Source: Aphis gossypii
Taxonomy: Eukaryota > Arthropoda > Insecta > Hemiptera > Aphididae
NCBI RefSeq assembly: GCF_020184175.1
Contig: NC_065530.1
Location: 20,251,260-20,315,259, forward strand
Reading direction: 5' to 3'
DNA: 64,000 bases
How positions within the stretch are numbered: the first letter of the stretch is position 1; each line of letters begins with the position of its first letter. Below the pieces are notes generated by a model. It saw nothing but the letters and a program-made list of their open reading frames with translations, ran no database searches and had not been told where the DNA came from. The position numbers were made by a program, and so were the translations under genes. Positions 52,480-64,000 of this stretch are shown in pieces.

Positions 52480-52840
52480 AGGCAAATGGGTATCATTATG
52501 CTATACATTAGGTGTCGAATAGAACTCATTATTGAGTAAATCACTATAATGGATTTTGTTAAAATTGAATTCAATGTAACTCATTGTATACGATGAAAAA
52601 CGATTCTGAGCAAAGATTATATAAATGTTGTTAATCATGGTTATACAATAATTATTATAATAATAGTATTGTTTTTGAGAAAAAAATTTCCATTTTTGTT
52701 AATTTTTTATTTGTTTTTTATCGATTATAAATTACTGAGAATTTTTAATCTTAACCTCTCTAAAATATAAATTAGATACAAATTAATATTCAAAACTTCC
52801 CACAAAATCAAAATTGAAGCATTTTATTAACAACTTATCC
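52480..52840 (+). repeat. Dispersed repeat, copy 2
   Basis: Partner of 45700-46045, in opposite orientation, 6.4 kb away. Contains GTGTCGAATAGAACTCATTA, AAAAACGATTCTGAGCAAAG and CCTCTCTAAAATATAAATTA. The AAAACGATTCTGAGC string is also present at about 11094, so the family has at least three members in the window. Confidence 0.7.
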
Positions 52841-55600
52841 AGAAAATATACATAAAAAAAAACATACATCGATGTAAAATCAATAATTCATCAATTCACT
52901 CAAAATCTAAAACTATCCGTTTACCTATTTACTAAAATACACAGGAAAATATTGCGAAATATATTAAAATACCTATGGTTTTTCGGATTTTTTTTAAGGA
53001 TGCTTGAAATTTAAATTCTAATTAATTGCAATACACCCCAATAAGTGATGAATTAATTATTTCAATAAGTATACTGATAGGTGCTTATCGAGTGTCATGT
53101 ATTATTACTAATTACTTATTCAGTAATCAGTGTAATATTGTGTATTATATTATTTATTTTGAGATAAAATTTATATAAATACAATTATTTCAAGTATTTA
53201 ATAGTGACTACAGTACATATATATTATGATGAAGTATTATAAAAACAATAAAATAAATCATTTTAATATTTTTCACAGTTTACTTAATGTTGAAACAGTA
53301 TTTTTAGTAATTTAATAAACTAATCTGTTTAGATAAATTAGAAAAATTAACCCATGTTATATGTAGTTTTCTATAATTACAACACAACAGTTACCCCGTA
53401 ATCACAGTACTTTTAATTTACTGAAAAGTTTTTGTCGTTTACTATTTAACAGTCTAAATAACACTCCAACTATCATCATTGTATTTGTACTCGAGTTGTT
53501 AAATTTTAATTAACGATTATTCTGTGTCATTCTGCCTCGATGATACAATATCTTAATTATTGAACGGGTTATACATTTTTTCAAACTACTTCTATTTATT
53601 TATACATTCTATCTTTATTTATAAATTAATTAGTTATTCAATTTATTAAAAAATAACAATACAATATATTTTCTGCATCGTCTATTTTCTGGACCACATG
53701 GATGAGCACGTGTTCTTCTACATTCGTCTTCTTGCAAGATTATAACAAGAATATAAGACTTCTTCAATTATATCAATGTAATTATAACAATATTGTTATT
53801 GCAAATATTTCTCAATTAAACACATGCAACAGCCGAAGAATTTCTGATAACTAGGCAGAGTATTACAAGGCAAAAATAAAATAAAAATTAACTCAAGACT
53901 CCTTGGTACTACCTAAGTAAATATGTGAATATTTTTATAATTTTATAATATAAATTGTCATTTTTTTTATAAATTGATTGTTAAATTATTTTTGTCATTT
54001 TAACATAAAGAAACATGCCTATGTGCTAAATTGCCTATACAGTGCGCCGGTTAACCGATAATATAAGTTACATTATTTAAAAATATAATTATGAGAAACA
54101 ACTTTTATTTTTTAAACGGAAAATAATTCACAATAGATAAATCGATTTCGTTTGCATAGTATTTAGAATTTCTTTGAAGGGGATGATATGAGTAACTGAA
54201 ATTGATTATGTCCAAACGTCATAACATATTATTACCTACTGAGTACTGATAAAATGATAAATGGAAAAACTAAACTATAATTAACCGTATAAATATAAGC
54301 TAAAAAAAAGAAGGTAAAGGGGAGGAGATATATATCTCTCTAATCTCCCCTCGTAAATATATTATGCGTGTATACATAATTAAATTGTATTGCATGCTAT
54401 TTAAAATGAGAAAAGAATAATATATAATTATACCTGATAACAAAGTACGGAAAACGTCTTGAAATGTACGAATCCATATTATTATATTTAGTATTCCCAG
54501 TAGCATAAAAGTCAATAATTAATTAATTGGATTTTAATTTTGACTAAGGTGTGTAGTGTAAATATGATTTAGCGCGTAAGCGTTTTTGTATTCTTATTTA
54601 CACAGTAATAATATTTATCAACAGTACTAAACATTATTGAATTGCACAATGGTCGATGGTTATGTACACAAAAAAATCAAATTTAATAGATTCATTGTTC
54701 TGGTGATAGTAAATAAGTTTTATTTTCGATAAAAATTTTACAATGCGCCTGTATACAACCACTTTTATACTATTTTTGAATGAAAAATATTTTTAATAGC
54801 GATAAGAAATAATGAAATTGAATAATATATTGAATACGGGTATAACAGCGGTTGAACATAATGTCCTTTACGATAACTTTGCTTTATTCAGAAATTCGAA
54901 GTGTTTAATTAAATCGATTATAATTTAATACAATGACACAATGTACTACATAAATCGATTATACGACGATATAGAAAATGACCAAAAAGTCTCAAAATCT
55001 TATCTTTTTCAATTGCGAAATATAATTTACGTAATTTTAATTGTGAGTATTTTTTTTTATTTTCGAACTTGGAGTATAAAAAAATGTGGATTGTTTGAAT
55101 ATGCATTTACCGAATGGTATTCACGTAGAATAAAAATAACTGCAGTATAAAAGTTTATTACTCGAAGAGCATAAAACATGATGTATAGGGAATAGCAATA
55201 AAACAAAAAAGGAGTAAATGTGAATATCAAAATATAAACTCAATCATGTACGTATATGGTAATCTATGTTTAGAATTTTGTGTATAAATAATAGGCGATG
55301 ACCATTGTCAAAGGAGAAATCAAAATTCATGGATTTCGTAGAACTATGGTAAATTATCTATTATCGATAAACAAATGTCGACGGTGGTCGGTTTAAAAGA
55401 CAAAGCGATCAAACATTTTCGACGTCAACCTGCTTTGTTCGGTCACGATGAGCTATAAAACAAAAACAAAATAAACCACGCAAAGCCCGAACGTTACAGT
55501 ATAATGTATAACATATCATATATAGTTGTAGTAAGTTCATATATAGTAATTTATTGTTTACATCGACATTCGATACGAGCACTGCTGTATTATAAGACTA
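52841..55600. other. Gene-free AT-rich stretch
   Basis: No gene recognised. It includes the palindrome-based hairpin at 54319-54350 and a small CpG-containing patch at about 55376-55455. Open frames on both strands at 54918-55150 overlap each other and have no domain. Confidence 0.45.
54319..54350. repeat. Nested palindrome / hairpin
   Basis: The 14-bp perfect palindrome GAGATATATATCTC (54325-54338) is enclosed by outer arms GGGGAG (54319-54324) and CTCCCC (54345-54350), with a 6-base asymmetric bulge on the right. Function unknown; may be chance in AT-rich DNA, although the GC-rich outer arms are less expected. Confidence 0.4.
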
Positions 55601-55616
55601 TATGTATAGTATCGTA

Positions 55617-55945
55617 CAGGGCCTAAAATTGTATACAGTAGTACACACTATGTGCAGTAGCAAATTTAAAAGTGCCCATTTCTTAAATTTGTATTTTCAC
55701 CGAAGTTATTTTGTTTTTAATTTTAAAATTTTTAGTTGTACAGGTATCAAGGACTTTTATAGAAGATCGTCTTAGATTGCATTTATTATAACTACTAATT
55801 ATTAATAAATACCAAAAATAATAATTTATTATGTTACGAAGTTATGTGTGGCATGTGTACTAATAAGTCTTTGTTAACTATTTAAAAATATTTTGGAGCA
55901 TGGAAATAGGTGTGCAATAGCAAAATACCCTAATTTTAGGCCCTG
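55617..55945. mobile_element. hAT-type MITE with perfect 8-bp target site duplication
   Basis: The element begins CAGGGCCTAAAATT (55617) and ends AATTTTAGGCCCTG (55945), a perfect 14-bp terminal inverted repeat. It is flanked on both sides by the identical 8-mer GTATCGTA (55609-55616 and 55946-55953). An 8-bp duplication and CAG...CTG ends are diagnostic of hAT elements. The 329-bp interior is AT-rich and noncoding. The perfect ends and duplication suggest a relatively recent insertion. Confidence 0.9.
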
Positions 55946-56099
55946 GTATCGTACACGTGTGTACAGCAGACAGAGCAAATATGAACTAGTGACGGCGTTT
56001 GGCGTATATGCTAATCATGCCCGCGCGTACCTTTACAGTGCTAATGTACAAAATCGAATACGTTCGTTACTCTTGTTAGGGTGGTAAATTTCAAAGGTA

Positions 56100-56700
56100 G
56101 CTGAAATCTGTGAGTCTGTGATGACTAATCGCATTCCGGGTAGGCCCCGCGATTACACACGGCTTGGTCGTTAAACTTGGCTCGCGGTGGCATGTTTGAG
56201 CAGGTGGTCGGGGGGAGGGTAGGTAATGCCGGTGCAGGACGTAAGACTTATTATTCTATCCACACTATCCGCCTAAATCACAGAATAAATGAAATTATCG
56301 TGGTGTGCGGCGCTACCCCGCGTACCTTATATATGTGATGTATACGTACGTACTCGCGTATAATGATATAACGCACATATTATAGTAAGTTGGTTTATCG
56401 CTACACAAAAACCACATCGCATCATCAATCAGTGGCCACTAGTGACACCGACCAAGTCCCCGAAACTCCGACTGACAACCGGTGAGCATGCATCTGTGCG
56501 GTTCTCGGTCCGGTCCGGTGGGTATAAATCACCGTTTTTCGCACACCGCCGTCGCAATATAAACGATGTTGCCTGATAGCGTGTGACTAATAGCGTAGAC
56601 GCAGGATCGTATTCCTAGGGCATTTTATGGTCGGGCTGTTTTAGGCGAGTCGTATTATTGTGATCCGGCAACGCGATCGTCTAACGACGATTCGTAATTT
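56100..56700. promoter_or_regulatory. CpG-richer patch with candidate promoter and noncoding exon
   Basis: This is one of the most GC-rich intervals in the right half of the window. A TCAGT arthropod-type initiator at 56429-56433 is followed about 50 bp later by a good splice donor, CG|GTGAGC (GT at 56482), so 56431-56481 could be a short first exon on the plus strand. Other landmarks are GGTGGTCGGGGGGAGGGTAG (about 56203) and GGTCCGGTCCGGTG (about 56508). No coding exon follows within the window that I can recognise, so the gene it would serve is unknown. Confidence 0.35.
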
Positions 56701-57849
56701 GACATATTATTATGATTATGTGTTATTGATAATGTTTAAAGAGTTTTTTATATGAGTAGTAGACGGCTTAAGTAACTGTTTATCGCGTTTCATATTCTCA
56801 GATAATGATTTTCGGTTCGACACCGCGAACTATATTAATACGTTATTTATACCTGACCTAATCTAACCAATAAAGTTTTATTTATTTTGTACTTCGGTTT
56901 ATGTACTTATTGAAATTAACCTATTAGTTTTATTGAATCTTAATGTTTTAACTTTTAAACACTATCGTAATACATTGAAATCCAAACCCTGTTTTGGATA
57001 GAAATAACTTAAGCTTTTTAGAACTTAAGCACATCGAATAACTGATTGAGTTAGTATATTAGTATTCATAGGAGTAAAATAGCATTTTTAAATTCAACAC
57101 ATTTGCAGTGGCTAGTATTTCTTAATAAAACCAAAATAATTATATGTTCACAAAAAATCGTCAAATTAAATATATTAATTCATCATATTTTTGTTTAAGC
57201 GGTATCGTATAAATCTCCAAATCACTCCTTATACGAATAAAATACGGGCTGGAACTTATACACGAGCTCTATAAAATAAAACCCATCAATACTTTTATTT
57301 AAAACAAATCCATTTTCTACAGAATTTTAAATTTATACTTAAAGTACAGTATTGTTCCATAATATATTGTCATTTGCACTGATAAAACTTTACTGTTATA
57401 ATATATATATATAAGTTTGCTGTTACGAATGACATTTCAATAATATTAATCGCAAATGCAATTTATAGGGAGTATGTGACGGATATATAAAGTCATTAAA
57501 ATATTAACTAGACCAGGTAGAAATCATGATTATTATCGTCGTGTAGTCTAGGAGTCATGTAGAGTTGATACTATTCGCGCGGAAACCATTAAAATATTAT
57601 AATAAATGTATAATTCTTGATACATAATATCATGATATACGTTTGCGTCATTAAAAGACTTCGCCTCTAGTGGGAACTTGCGAACAATAATGAGTATTGA
57701 AAATGTAGAACAGTGTTATTATTTGTCAATTTATATTCATTCGTCTGCCATCGATGACGCGTATCATCAACACTTATTGTGATTTAAATGCATTATTCAT
57801 AAATTCCGATATTTATATTGCATATACGCACAGGGTAGGTATATAGACA

Positions 57850-58330
57850 TAAAATAACATGAATGTGGTCGGCCTCTACAGCGCGGAACGTCGCAGTAAA
57901 TCGGCCACCGCTACCCCGGAAAAGATTGCTTCACCTTCGCTGGGAAAGCGCTTCATCCACTCGAGACCGAGGGTGGCAACGACGTACTCTTGTGGCAACA
58001 CTCTCAGCTTAGCCGTCCCCGGGTTTCTGCACGCGTATGCTATTACGTCATTCGAGGCCCCGTGACCTCATCGTTGACGTCATACTTCCATACTACCACC
58101 GCCTCCCCGAAATCCTCATCGTCAAAATCATCCCGGGTCAATTTCCACCGACTATATCGCTCGCCGGCTCGTTCGCCCCGCCCAAATACTGCCCCTCACG
58201 GAGTCAAAATATAATACGCATGTCAACACTCGCTCGCGATTTCCGGTAGATGGCAGACGCGACTGAGTGTTGCACGCTATATTTTCGCGCGTAAAAAGAG
58301 TCACACAGGCGTCCTGTGCTATTAATCATC
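57850..58330. promoter_or_regulatory. GC-rich regulatory-looking patch with CRE-like sites
   Basis: The strongest GC/CpG enrichment in the window runs from about 57865 to 58330. It holds a perfect palindromic CRE, TGACGTCA (58075-58082), and a near match TTACGTCA (58043-58050) 32 bp upstream. It also holds a TAGATGGCAGACGCGACT string at 58246 that loosely resembles CTCF-type sites. All three plus frames stay open for about 65-75 codons because stop codons are rare in GC-rich DNA; none of the products has a domain. I read this as a promoter or enhancer, not a gene. Confidence 0.4.
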
Positions 58331-61300
58331 GGCGGAGTTCGATGTTGAAACAATCGAACGAACTAGGGGCAAAATTTAGGTGTTTGTACAAAAACCAATA
58401 TATATATACTCGATAAGAAAAATCTAAATAGTATTTTGAATGAACAGTTTCGTTTAAAAGTAAATCCACAGTGTTCGTATAACACCGTTAATTTATTGTC
58501 TAATAATAATATTAGGTTTGTCATTAATCGAATCCTCTCTATACTATAGTTTACTATTCATAATAATTTATTTTACTTATTATAAACGCACTTATCAATC
58601 GTCCAGCCTAAAGCTTTTTCAATAATTCTATAATTTTGGAAAACAGTTGAAAATATTGTAACAGAAACAGTCTTTTTTTCACAACGTCGAACTCATTTAC
58701 AAACGAAGCGATAATCGATTTTAAGTTATCTAGATTTGTATAGATTTAATTCAAATACTGTTCTTTATAAATAAATTAGATATGTAACTTTTAATATAAG
58801 GGTTATAGTGTATTTTTCTTTTGCTCGAAGGAAAACTTCGAGTAAGATAAATTTTTTTTTAAAAAAAAAAAATCAATTCAAAACGCCATTATGTACCTAT
58901 TATACTTGTTGGTATATGTAGCATCAGTTGAAATATATTTAAATTTAAAATTGTATTTTTCAATGGAAATAAGTATCTTCCATCTACCTGCTAATAGACA
59001 AATGAGAAGAAAAAACACGTAAAAGATCAGATTTTATTATGTAGTCATATAATTTTAAGAGGTAAAATAAACTTTTGCACCCCCGCCCCCTCCTCCCTAA
59101 AAAAAAAATGAAAGCATGAATAGAAATTTATAAGCTTTAGGAATAAATACTGATTAACAGTATCGGAAAATTACCCATAGAGATGAGCTCATTGACGAGG
59201 ATATCCGAATGTACAAAAAATTAGAAAATTTGAATTGTGGTTTTATTTCATAAAATGTTTTAAATTATGTGCTGGCATTATGTGTCGTTGTTTTAATTCA
59301 TATTCTAACCGATACGCATGTTTATTAAGTAGCAAAATATAAGCAACAAAATTACAATAAATTTACCTCACCGCCATCATCTTAAAATACGCAACAAAGT
59401 TGTAGTATTGTTTCACTTCCGAATTTACGTCATACACTCTCCTTTATTCAATATTCAATATTCTGAATATTTTAATCCAGACTATTTCCAGAAAATAAAA
59501 TGGATTCATGCAATACACTCAGTAGTGTTTATTGTAATAACAATTTAGTTCTGAAAAAAATATCAAAATTTGTACTGAAAGAAAAAACTATACACTTGTG
59601 AAATAAATATCTGTAAAATCAAAATTTAACGAACGATCCTCCCAGACGCAATTCTACCGATTTCCGTAAATAAAAAATAAAAGCAATACATTTTTGATTA
59701 TTTGTAACTGCGAATAATACTAAATGATTTTAGACTTTATATACTATACATATGCATAAAATATAATACATGCCTAATTTGTGACTTAAGGCGAAATAAT
59801 TGTTTAAAAGAGTTTATTTATTTTAATTGATAATAATTGGAAGATAGGTTGTTAGTAGAATCGTATAAATGGTCGATAAAAATACACCCTGAAATGAGTA
59901 CAGTTTAAATATGATTTACCGGTACCAACTATAAATGTCAAATTTTGGCCGTAAGATCGTAAATAGGCATACTGATTTTACTAGATAACATTATAATATT
60001 GACAGATCCTTTATGACATAATTTTTTATTTCCCAAAATCATATTAGGTCACTGTATGTTTTGTCAAACGATTTTGATTGATGTGATGATTATTTAAATA
60101 TTTATGGAAGGAGGAGGTTGGTTAAAATCATTATACAAAATATAATGTAGTTTATTTTTTATCCATGTTTATTTGTAATAATTTCTCACATTTCTAACCA
60201 AACCAACATACTTGTAATTTATTAAATTTAAGATTGCTTTTATAGGAATTTATAGTTATGAAGATTATATAATAATTTGATAAATATTTTCTGTTTATTT
60301 TCAGTATAGGTAACCTATCATATCAAAGGCCTTTGAAGAAATTTTTCAAGGTTTCCCATACTTAAAAAAATAAAAACCAAGAAAAACTAATTAAAATATA
60401 ATCTATTTATTGTAATATGTACAATAGTTAATTTTAAATACATTTTTATGTTATAATTTAAAGAAAATCACAATTTATAATTTTGACCAGTTAAAGGGTA
60501 TTACGGATATAGCCGTATACTAGTCTCTAAGATAATATTCCTACGAAATTTCAATATTGTGGTATACTTATTTGCTGTCGTAAATTTTATTTATTTTTAT
60601 AATTTATATACCCATGAGTCATTTAATCTCTTAATATGTCTGTATAACATGGGTCGATAATATTTATAAAAATAACATCGAATTTCGTAGTAATTCAGGT
60701 GCATGCTATATTTATAGCAGCGATAATTATTAAGTTATTACCTAATTATTATTATGAATTATAAAAATAAAAAAATTAATTTTAAGTAAAGTATATAGGA
60801 TTTTATTATTTGTACTGCAGTACTTCAGTTATAATCAACTAAACAATACAATGTATGTATCTTAATCGACTTAATCCATGATCAAATAGTAAATACTCAT
60901 ATACAAAAGAAATTCATTAATTACATGAAAATATTTTATTAATCTTGAGAATTATGAGACGTTATAATACAAACAGGTCCAGAGGTCTTGGATCTAAATT
61001 TTAGTGAGTTTATAAGAGTTCAATTTCAAAAAAAAAGTGGAAAAGTAGTCTTCAAGTAAACTCGTCCACGTTGAGTAAAACGTAATTTATTGGATGGCAG
61101 ATACAGTTGGAGTATGACAGATCTATTTTGGTAGAAAACACACCCACGATCGGAAACAATTATTTCGATAATTCGCTGTTCGATTTAATAGTATACGGTG
61201 TAATATGTTAGTTGAATACCAACCCTAACCTATTAAAAGTGCACTATTTACGGTTACCAAAATACTGTCCGTCCCTGAGTTTTAGAGGTGGTGCGATAAA

Positions 61301-61370
61301 ATGTAATAAGAAGATATTATAATATTACATTACGTTGTTCCACCGAGGGCAATATTTCCACAGAAATTAA
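58331..61370. other. Gene-free AT-rich stretch
   Basis: No gene recognised. The only standout is the pyrimidine tract CACCCCCGCCCCCTCCTCCC at 59078-59097. A poly-T run directly followed by a poly-A run lies at about 58852-58871. Confidence 0.45.
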
Positions 61371-61374
61371 TATA

Positions 61375-61800
61375 ATATCTATATTACGCCGTACGTAAAC
61401 GCACACTGTGGAGTGGTCCGCTACTTCGAGAGCGTATTTCCGTACAGCAGTTTATGTATAATACGAAGCCACGGTGCCGCGGGCTTAAATCGTCAACACG
61501 ATGATTTTATAATAACATGAAATAATATGATAACTATTATTACTGTAAGCGTACGGCAAAGACGTCACCGAATCGTCTACGGGCTGTAAATAATAATAAT
61601 TACAACGTTAATATTAATTATTATTATTCAGTCGGTACAACGAAGGTAGGTTAGTCTAATCTATACATTACAACAAAGTGATATTTAACGTACCGCAGCA
61701 GGGAAGCTTAACAGTGGCGGAAGCGGTCGTTCAACGAGAGTTTTTGGTGTTTTAGTGCGTCGTAAAATGAAATATATAAATTTTTTTTCTCGAGAAAATA
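61375..61800. promoter_or_regulatory. CpG-richer patch
   Basis: Sequence around 61380-61500 and 61680-61765 (for example GTGGAGTGGTCCGCTACTTC, GAAGCCACGGTGCCGCGGGC, AGTGGCGGAAGCGGTCG) is clearly GC-richer than its flanks. No exon structure could be assigned. A promoter or conserved noncoding element is plausible. Confidence 0.3.
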
Positions 61801-64000
61801 CGCCTTGTGACACCGTCGAGGTTCAAAGTTGACTTTGTAATATAATATTTACGGTTCTAAAAACAGACATAATATTATGGGTTATGAAAAAAAACGCTCA
61901 TAAAGCTACAGAGTCTGTTGTATAATGTTTTCATTTTATTTATTTTTTGTTTTTGTTTCGCTCGTCAGTCGTCAATACAACGATTTCACGAGATGAATTT
62001 GATAACACTCTTGTCCAAAATTAGCCCGTTGGGTACTATTATTTAGCGTTTTAAAGAACGAAACAATAGAGATAAAACAATGAAAATACAAGTTTTTCCA
62101 CGCATTTTTTTTTCGATTCGAGGAAATACCTATCCCGGAAGTTTTATGTAGGTATATATCTATTAAATTTTGATATAAAACAGGTATTTATATAATTAAA
62201 TATCCAAATATTAATATAAAATATCTTCCTTTGCAAACATTATTTTTTAATTTTAAAATATCGTGCATATAATATATCGTTATACCATACTTGATTTAAT
62301 GGAAATTAGAAAATAATTTACAATGTGGAAAAAAATAAAACAAAACAAAAAATAAATAAACCATACATTTAAGAATTGTTTTAAATTTAATCACAAATTT
62401 TCGTAAAATATACACGCAATATTGTTGTAAAACAACGTGATTTTAATAAAAAAAAAAGTAATGCATGTAGCCTGTTAATTGGAAATTATTCAATGTCCGA
62501 AAAGGAGTGGCATTATATTATTGAGTACTTGTATGGTTGCATGTATTATGTATATATTATTTCGAGAACAAATTTATTAAGTTTAATAGGTCGTGTTTGT
62601 GTGTTACTGACACGTAATCAATTTAAGTTACATCGGTTTTTGCTGGTTTAATAAAGGACATGTTAACAACTAGATGTTTAATTCCTATAAAACAATTTAA
62701 TTTTATATTAGACAAGAGTAATTCGTTTAATTGGAAAGCATTTTTCATCTAGCGATCGAATAAGTAACGGATTATTGGTATTAAAATTTTAAACCAAATA
62801 TCATATTATATAGTTTAAAAAATAAATAATGTCCAAAAGAAAAACGTACGAAATAGGTGTAGTCGGAGAAATGTTGGGAATTATTATAGGCTCCACATTA
62901 TGTTTTCAAAAGATTCGGCGGACAGTGATAAATTATAAGGGACAATAACCGAAAACAAAACGTTGTATTCCGAAGAAACAATAGAAACATCCCGTGACGG
63001 GTGAATTACAGAAAGTTATAAAATGTGTATTGTCAAAATATGGGACGCAGAAAGGAAAAAGAGACAGTGTTTCTACATTTAAAAAAAATGTTATTGACAT
63101 TGAATGGCAAATTCTAAAGTTTTTACATTCATGAAGACCGAGCGCGAGAAAAATGGTTTGTTTACCGTTCTAAAAATAATGAAAACCAAGTGTAATGAAA
63201 AACTAGTGTAAACTACTAGAAATAAAAGAAAACAAAGCAGCATGAGGTGCACTGTACGGAAAACTTATTCGAAATGCGTATCAATCGTAGTGTAAAATAT
63301 CAGTTACATTGTATGCCAATTGTTGTAAAATTAATATTGACAATTTTAGAATTTTTTATATGACCTTGTATAGTTTGCAACAATGTTGGTACATTATTTA
63401 ATTTTTATCAAACATTTTAATGAATGTTAAGTGTGCAAAAACGTTTTTTGTTAAATGATAATAAAAGTACTTAGGTAACTTTTTTACAGTCAATAGTAAT
63501 TGATCTATTGACTCTTATGAACTAATTTACATACATTGTAGTATTCGGATTTTTGTAGGTGATTGAGTATGTCTGAACATTTTTCTTCATATCTAAATAT
63601 GAATTCAATTACCCAAGTAATACAACATTATCTAAATATACATTTTTAAAAACGTGTTTTAAATAAAATACAAAAGAAAGGTATGAAAAGATAAAAATGA
63701 CTGTAGAAATACCTAATAATTTAAAAAAGGATCTAACTATTTGAATCAATTTTGTATCTTGCATAACTTTATATACTTCATACATGAACATACGTCAGTA
63801 TGCCAATTATCATACTACTTTTTGTTATTTGAATTTATGAATGTTAAATAGATACCTAACAACAAAAGACCTCATTTTATCTTACAAAGCATATTGTATA
63901 TTAAATTATAAAGACTGGATTGAAATTATGCATAGGTACTAATTATTTTCATTATCAAGTAAAGTTGAATTTAATAATAAAAAACTCGGTAAATATTAAA
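61801..64000. other. Gene-free AT-rich stretch to the window end
   Basis: No coding exon, RNA gene or transposon structure recognised. The minus-strand frame at 63609-63791 is hydrophobic and short, with no identifiable domain. Confidence 0.45.

Noticed and set aside
57859..58249. Three overlapping plus-strand frames of about 65-75 codons
   Set aside because: All frames are open together because the DNA is GC-rich; no codon bias or domain, so treated as regulatory DNA.

Overview
The window looks like nuclear DNA of an aphid (Hemiptera, Aphididae) or a close relative. This is inferred from the very AT-rich composition, the frequent TAGGTAGGTA/TACCTACCTA-type strings, short GT-AG introns, insect-like versions of four conserved eukaryotic genes, and several degenerate transposon families. 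There are no bacterial operons, CRISPR arrays, rRNAs or tRNAs that I could recognise.

The left part (about 5.4-28.9 kb) holds four multi-exon protein genes that I could rebuild exon by exon with continuous reading frame: an RWDD4-like gene (+, 5424-7204, 4 exons, about 190 aa); a RUS1-family gene, RUSF1/DUF647 (-, 7330-10086, 9 exons, about 457 aa), convergent with RWDD4; a large ciliary/flagellar gene best matched to CFAP65 (-, 12024-25378, 17 exons, about 1458 aa); and GLOD4 (+, 26550-28909, 6 exons, 286 aa), divergent from CFAP65. All four start codons have an in-frame stop a few codons upstream. The genes look like unrelated neighbours (possible ubiquitin/RWD factor, membrane-associated RUS protein, axonemal protein, glyoxalase-fold protein), not a functional cluster.

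The right part (about 29-64 kb) is gene-poor. I found no convincing coding exon there. It contains transposon relics, a pair of inverted dispersed repeats, and a few GC- and CpG-richer patches (about 34.0-34.3, 56.1-56.7, 57.9-58.3, 61.4-61.8 kb) that stand out from the AT-rich background and look like promoter or regulatory DNA of an unseen gene.

Mobile DNA includes: a retrotransposon RNase H-side tail (2.64-2.79 kb, -); an 868-bp element with long inverted ends made of reiterated GTAAATTGCGCCC units (3.2-4.07 kb); a degenerate element inside a CFAP65 intron with a Cys-rich tail like KRBA2/Ginger integrases (13.0-13.7 kb); a piece of a TIR element in a GLOD4 intron whose fuller copy lies at 48.1-48.5 kb; two hAT-type MITEs, one with a perfect 8-bp target duplication (55.6-55.9 kb); and a retrotransposon ORF1 (gag-like) relic (43.0-43.85 kb, -). 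I did not find a new biological system. The most useful results are the full gene models, a probable GC-AG intron in CFAP65, and the structured non-autonomous transposons.
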